DNA of 9,663 nucleotides. Origin: an uncultured Victivallales bacterium. GTDB taxonomy: Bacteria > Verrucomicrobiota > Lentisphaeria > Oligosphaerales > JAFGRS01. The DNA lies in the NCBI GenBank assembly GCA_903834675.1, contig CAILKC010000646.1:1-9663 (forward strand), read 5' to 3'. Under the pieces are notes generated by a model. That model was not told where the DNA came from. It searched no databases and saw nothing but the letters and a program-made list of their open reading frames with translations. The translations under genes and the position numbers were made by a program. Of the stretch, positions 7,897 through 9,663 are shown in pieces (within the stretch, counting starts at the first letter, position 1; every line of letters begins with the position of its first letter).

Positions 7897-7979
7897 GCCC
7901 GCAGCGCCTGTACTCCCTCAGGAGCCGTGCAGAAAATGCCCGCGGCGCTCTTTGGGGCCCGCGGCCGCGGCCCCCCACA
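7897..7979. other. Convergent gap with a G+C-rich palindrome
   Basis: Position 7954-7974 is ggggcc-c-gcggccgc-ggcccc, a near-perfect palindrome with one bulged base. It lies between the 3' ends of the two oxidoreductase genes. It could act as a two-way transcription block, but neither side has a U-tract. On the minus strand it immediately follows the domain-V-like hairpin, where a group II intron would have domain VI. No bulged adenosine of the usual kind is evident. Confidence 0.4.
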
Positions 7980-8013
7980 GGCCCGTACGAGCGGATTTCC
8001 CGCATACGGTTCC
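7980..8013 (-). ncRNA. Group II intron domain V-like hairpin (isolated remnant)
   Basis: Read on the minus strand, the 34 bases begin GGAACCGTATGCGG, continue GAAATCCGC and end TCGTACGGGCC. CCGTA pairs with TACGG. Above that, a two-base bulge (T, C) on the 3' side and a T-G wobble precede a GCGG/CCGC helix with a GAAAT loop. Domain V of bacterial group II introns has this layout: about 34 nt, a two-base bulge, a GAAA-containing loop and an ACGG-type lower helix. In frame it reads EPYAGNPLVR, a peptide I associate with domain V translated through. The basal pairs A3 and A4 face C and G instead of U, and the catalytic AGC position reads AAC. So it is probably decayed. It starts at the base after the oxidoreductase TGA. 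No reverse transcriptase or domains I-IV are present. The label comes from memory of the consensus, not a search. Confidence 0.6.
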
Positions 8014-9261
8014 TCAAAACCCCGGCAGCACCCAAGGCGCGCGGTACGGCTGGCTGAGCATGGCGGTCGCCTCGGGGTCACCCACAAACTGTTCGGTCGC
8101 GGCATCCCACTGCAAGGGTCGGCCCAGGCGGTAGGCGATGCAGCCGAGGTACATCGGCGTGGTCATGGGGAAGGCGTAGTCGAGGTTGCTGTCCGCCGGG
8201 GAACGGCTCTTGACGCAGTCCAGGAAGTTACGCTGGTGTCCGGGCGAGCGGGGCAGCGTCCGCGGGATTTCCGGGATGTCGTCCAGTTCTTTGCCGTCGA
8301 TGAAGATGAGGCGGCTGGTGTAGTCCGCGACGAGGGTTCCTTGGCTGCCGATGAAGCGGGCCCCGATGCTACGCTTAGCGGCGCCGGGAAACTCCGGGGT
8401 CGTGGAGCTCCAGGTGACATGCAGATGGGGGAACTCATAGTCGACATCGATCCAGGCCGCGGTTTCGGCCATGCCGGTCAGCGCCTTGCCGCCCACGGCG
8501 CGGACCCGCAGCGGCGCCTCGCGCAGGTCGAGAGCCCAGTACATCAGATCGGCGATGTGGCACCAGAAGTCGGAATACGAACCGCCCGAGTAGTCCCAGA
8601 AGTGGCGAAACAGGCGATGGCAGCGGTTGGCATTGTACGAGCGCTGCGGGGCGGGGCCCAGCCACATATCCCAGTTCAGCGTCTCCGGGGGCGCCGAGTC
8701 GGGAATCGCCTCGATGTGGGGCGCCCCGCCGTGCAGCCATAGGTTCACCTCGTGGATGTCGCCGAGGACGCCCGAGCGCACGATCTCGACGACGCGGTGG
8801 TAGTTCTCCTGGCCGTGAATCTGGGTGCCGAGCTGGAAGATACGCCCCTGCCGTCGGCAGGCCTGGGTCAACGCCCGGGCTTCGGCGTAGGTGTGCGAGA
8901 TGGGTTTCTCGCCGTAGACGTCTTTGCCAGCCTCGAAGGCGTTCAGGGCCACCAGCGTGTGCCAGTGGTCCGGGGTGGCGCAGACGATGGCATCGAGGTC
9001 CCGGCGTTCGAGCAGTTGGCGGAAGTCCGCATACAGCTCGACCGGGGCGCCGGGGCGAAGCGCCTCCAGCGCCTTGCGGGTATCCGCCAGATGCCCGCTG
9101 TCGACATCGCACAGTGCGGCGATCCTGACATCGGGCTGTTTGGCGAACTCTTGCAGGCTGTAGTTGCCCATACCGCCGAGCCCGACAAACCCGAGTACGA
9201 GGCTGGCGCTGGGGGCAGCCAGTGGCAGTGGTGTCAACGCGCCTGGTGAGTCAGCATTCAT
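8014..9261 (-). CDS. Gfo/Idh/MocA-family oxidoreductase, WLGPAP-type with extended C-terminus
   Basis: In the 415-residue form the Rossmann motif is GFVGLGGMGNYS (24-35), followed by CDVD (51-54) and a canonical EKP (118-120, YGEKPISHTYAEA). Then come NWDMWLGPAP (196-205) and GGSYSDFWCHIADLMYWAL (216-234), with H225 and D228 in the catalytic region. The C-terminal tail has RNFLDCVKSR, RLGRPLQWD and a final R-x-PW. This WLGPAP/RNFLDCV layout is the one very common in Planctomycetota and relatives, where members are often exported by the Tat system. Here the N-terminus lacks a twin-arginine signal, so it is cytoplasmic. The frame runs to 9351, but Met at 9261 follows gaggag at eight bases, which decides the start. 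It shares only the fold with the convergent oxidoreductase; they are not recent duplicates. The substrate is unknown. Confidence 0.93.
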   Translation of the reverse strand: MNADSPGALTPLPLAAPSASLVLGFVGLGGMGNYSLQEFAKQPDVRIAALCDVDSGHLADTRKALEALRPGAPVELYADFRQLLERRDLDAIVCATPDHWHTLVALNAFEAGKDVYGEKPISHTYAEARALTQACRRQGRIFQLGTQIHGQENYHRVVEIVRSGVLGDIHEVNLWLHGGAPHIEAIPDSAPPETLNWDMWLGPAPQRSYNANRCHRLFRHFWDYSGGSYSDFWCHIADLMYWALDLREAPLRVRAVGGKALTGMAETAAWIDVDYEFPHLHVTWSSTTPEFPGAAKRSIGARFIGSQGTLVADYTSRLIFIDGKELDDIPEIPRTLPRSPGHQRNFLDCVKSRSPADSNLDYAFPMTTPMYLGCIAYRLGRPLQWDAATEQFVGDPEATAMLSQPYRAPWVLPGF

Positions 9262-9406
9262 GCACAGCGCTCCTCGCGGTTGTCTGGGATACGAGCGCGA
9301 ATGTACCGCCGTCGAGGCCGAAATCCACCGCGGCAGCGGTGGCTGGTGCATGACCCAATGGTCGGAAGAATGGAAGCCGAGATGAATTGCGTCTGCAGAG
9401 GTGACG
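9262..9406. other. Leader region of the oxidoreductase gene, with hairpin at 9325-9342
   Basis: ccaccgc (9325-9331) and gcggtgg (9336-9342) form a 7-bp stem with a 4-base loop about 65 bases upstream of the start codon. I could not find a convincing minus-strand promoter here. Nothing matches a riboswitch class I know. Confidence 0.4.
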
Positions 9407-9515
9407 ACTCAGGTGCAACTGCGTATTCTGCCCCAACGGGGCTGCGTCATGGCGCCAGAACGCAACCCTGGACTCTGAGCCACAGCCCCGTTGGGGCAGG
9501 GAGATGCGCCTGAGT
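9407..9515. repeat. 109-bp imperfect inverted repeat of a second palindrome family
   Basis: Inner arms ctgccccaacggggctg (9428-9444) and cagccccgttggggcag (9483-9499) are 17-bp perfect inverted copies, and each is itself palindromic around gccccaacggggc. Outer arms actcagg (9407-9413) and cctgagt (9509-9515) also match, with extra partial pairing between (g-c, c-t steps). The 38-base centre contains cgcaaccctgg. Similar ccccaacgggg palindrome units are dispersed in many environmental genomes to my knowledge. It differs in sequence from the family at the left edge of the window. It could be a MITE-like or REP-doublet element; no target-site duplication is clear. Confidence 0.8.
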
Positions 9516-9552
9516 TGTAACCTGAGAAGCTGTGAAAAAATGCGTAATATGT

Positions 9553-9581
9553 TTGTATTAAATTAGTTATGTATATATAGT
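9553..9581 (+). promoter_or_regulatory. Sigma70-like promoter in an A+T-rich island
   Basis: TTGTAT (9553-9558) and TATAGT (9576-9581) are separated by exactly 17 bp within an unusually A+T-rich stretch (about 9536-9583) of otherwise G+C-rich DNA. The -10 box matches five of six consensus positions and the -35 box four. It points rightward to the ribosome site and start codon at 9616-9630, giving a leader of about 40 nt. Confidence 0.6.
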
Positions 9582-9627
9582 ATGGTTTCAGTGGAGAGTG
9601 GTCGGGGCGACGGTCAGGAGTGGTGCG

Positions 9628-9663
9628 ATGGATAGCGCGCAGTGCGAGAGGCAGACGGCAGGC
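9628..9663 (+). CDS. 5' end of a gene running off the right edge
   Basis: An ATG at 9628 follows AGGAG (9616-9620) at an ideal seven-base distance and lies downstream of a good promoter. The 12 visible codons translate to MDSAQCERQTAG without a stop. No function can be read from so few residues. Promoter, ribosome site and open frame together make it more likely than chance. Confidence 0.5.
   Translation, partial: MDSAQCERQTAG

Noticed and set aside
7920..7950. Second domain-V-like hairpin starting ggagccgtgc on the plus strand
   Set aside because: The start resembles domain V, but there is no matching 3' strand (no acgg-type partner at the right distance).
7954..7974. Intrinsic terminator for the first oxidoreductase gene
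   Set aside because: A strong palindrome but no U-tract on either strand; listed only as structure.
7927..8742. Plus-strand 271-codon frame opposite the second oxidoreductase
   Set aside because: Antisense shadow of a gene with complete family motifs and a strong ribosome site.

Overview
The window is G+C-rich chromosomal DNA from a bacterium. I see no phage, conjugation, CRISPR or antibiotic-resistance genes. An LpxC-family protein suggests a diderm (outer-membrane) organism. Two Gfo/Idh/MocA oxidoreductases, one with the WD-x-WLGPAP layout, a uroporphyrinogen-decarboxylase-like protein coupled to one of them, and abundant palindromic intergenic repeats resemble what I know from Planctomycetota, Armatimonadota, Hydrogenedentota and similar environmental phyla. 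That placement is an inference from gene style, not from a marker gene.

Layout, left to right. Positions 1-244 are a compact array of palindromic REP-like units: two 62-bp direct copies plus one inverted degenerate copy. Positions 245-478 hold a strong hairpin, a degenerate hexamer tract and a four-copy heptamer array ending at the start codon of a divergent LpxC-family gene (479-1510, +). A 314-bp convergent gap with a possible two-way terminator follows. Next is a RecQ-type helicase fused to a ComF-like phosphoribosyltransferase domain (1825-3921, -). A 13-bp-stem terminator at 4013-4048 separates it from a small 2[4Fe-4S] ferredoxin (4098-4268, -) and an FmdB-type zinc-ribbon protein (4402-4626, -).

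A divergent intergenic region with two adjacent palindromes leads to a double-PAS protein without an output domain (4879-5790, +). Then comes a translationally coupled pair with an ATGA overlap: a UroD/MtaA-superfamily protein (5900-6841, +) and a Gfo/Idh/MocA oxidoreductase (6838-7896, +). A second Gfo/Idh/MocA oxidoreductase (8014-9261, -) converges on this pair. Directly after its stop codon lies a short RNA-like hairpin that closely resembles domain V of group II introns, with no other visible intron parts. The right end has a leader hairpin, a 109-bp inverted repeat built from a second palindrome family, an A+T-rich island with a good sigma70-like promoter, and the first 12 codons of a gene leaving the window.

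Working together: the UroD-like/oxidoreductase pair and the convergent oxidoreductase probably act on sugar-like or methylated substrates, but no transporter or pathway gene is present to name the substrate. Ferredoxin and FmdB-like protein look like small housekeeping or redox functions with separate promoters. The best candidates for something unusual are the domain-V-like relic, the LpxC homologue that appears to have lost catalytic residues, the helicase-phosphoribosyltransferase fusion, and the two palindromic repeat families.
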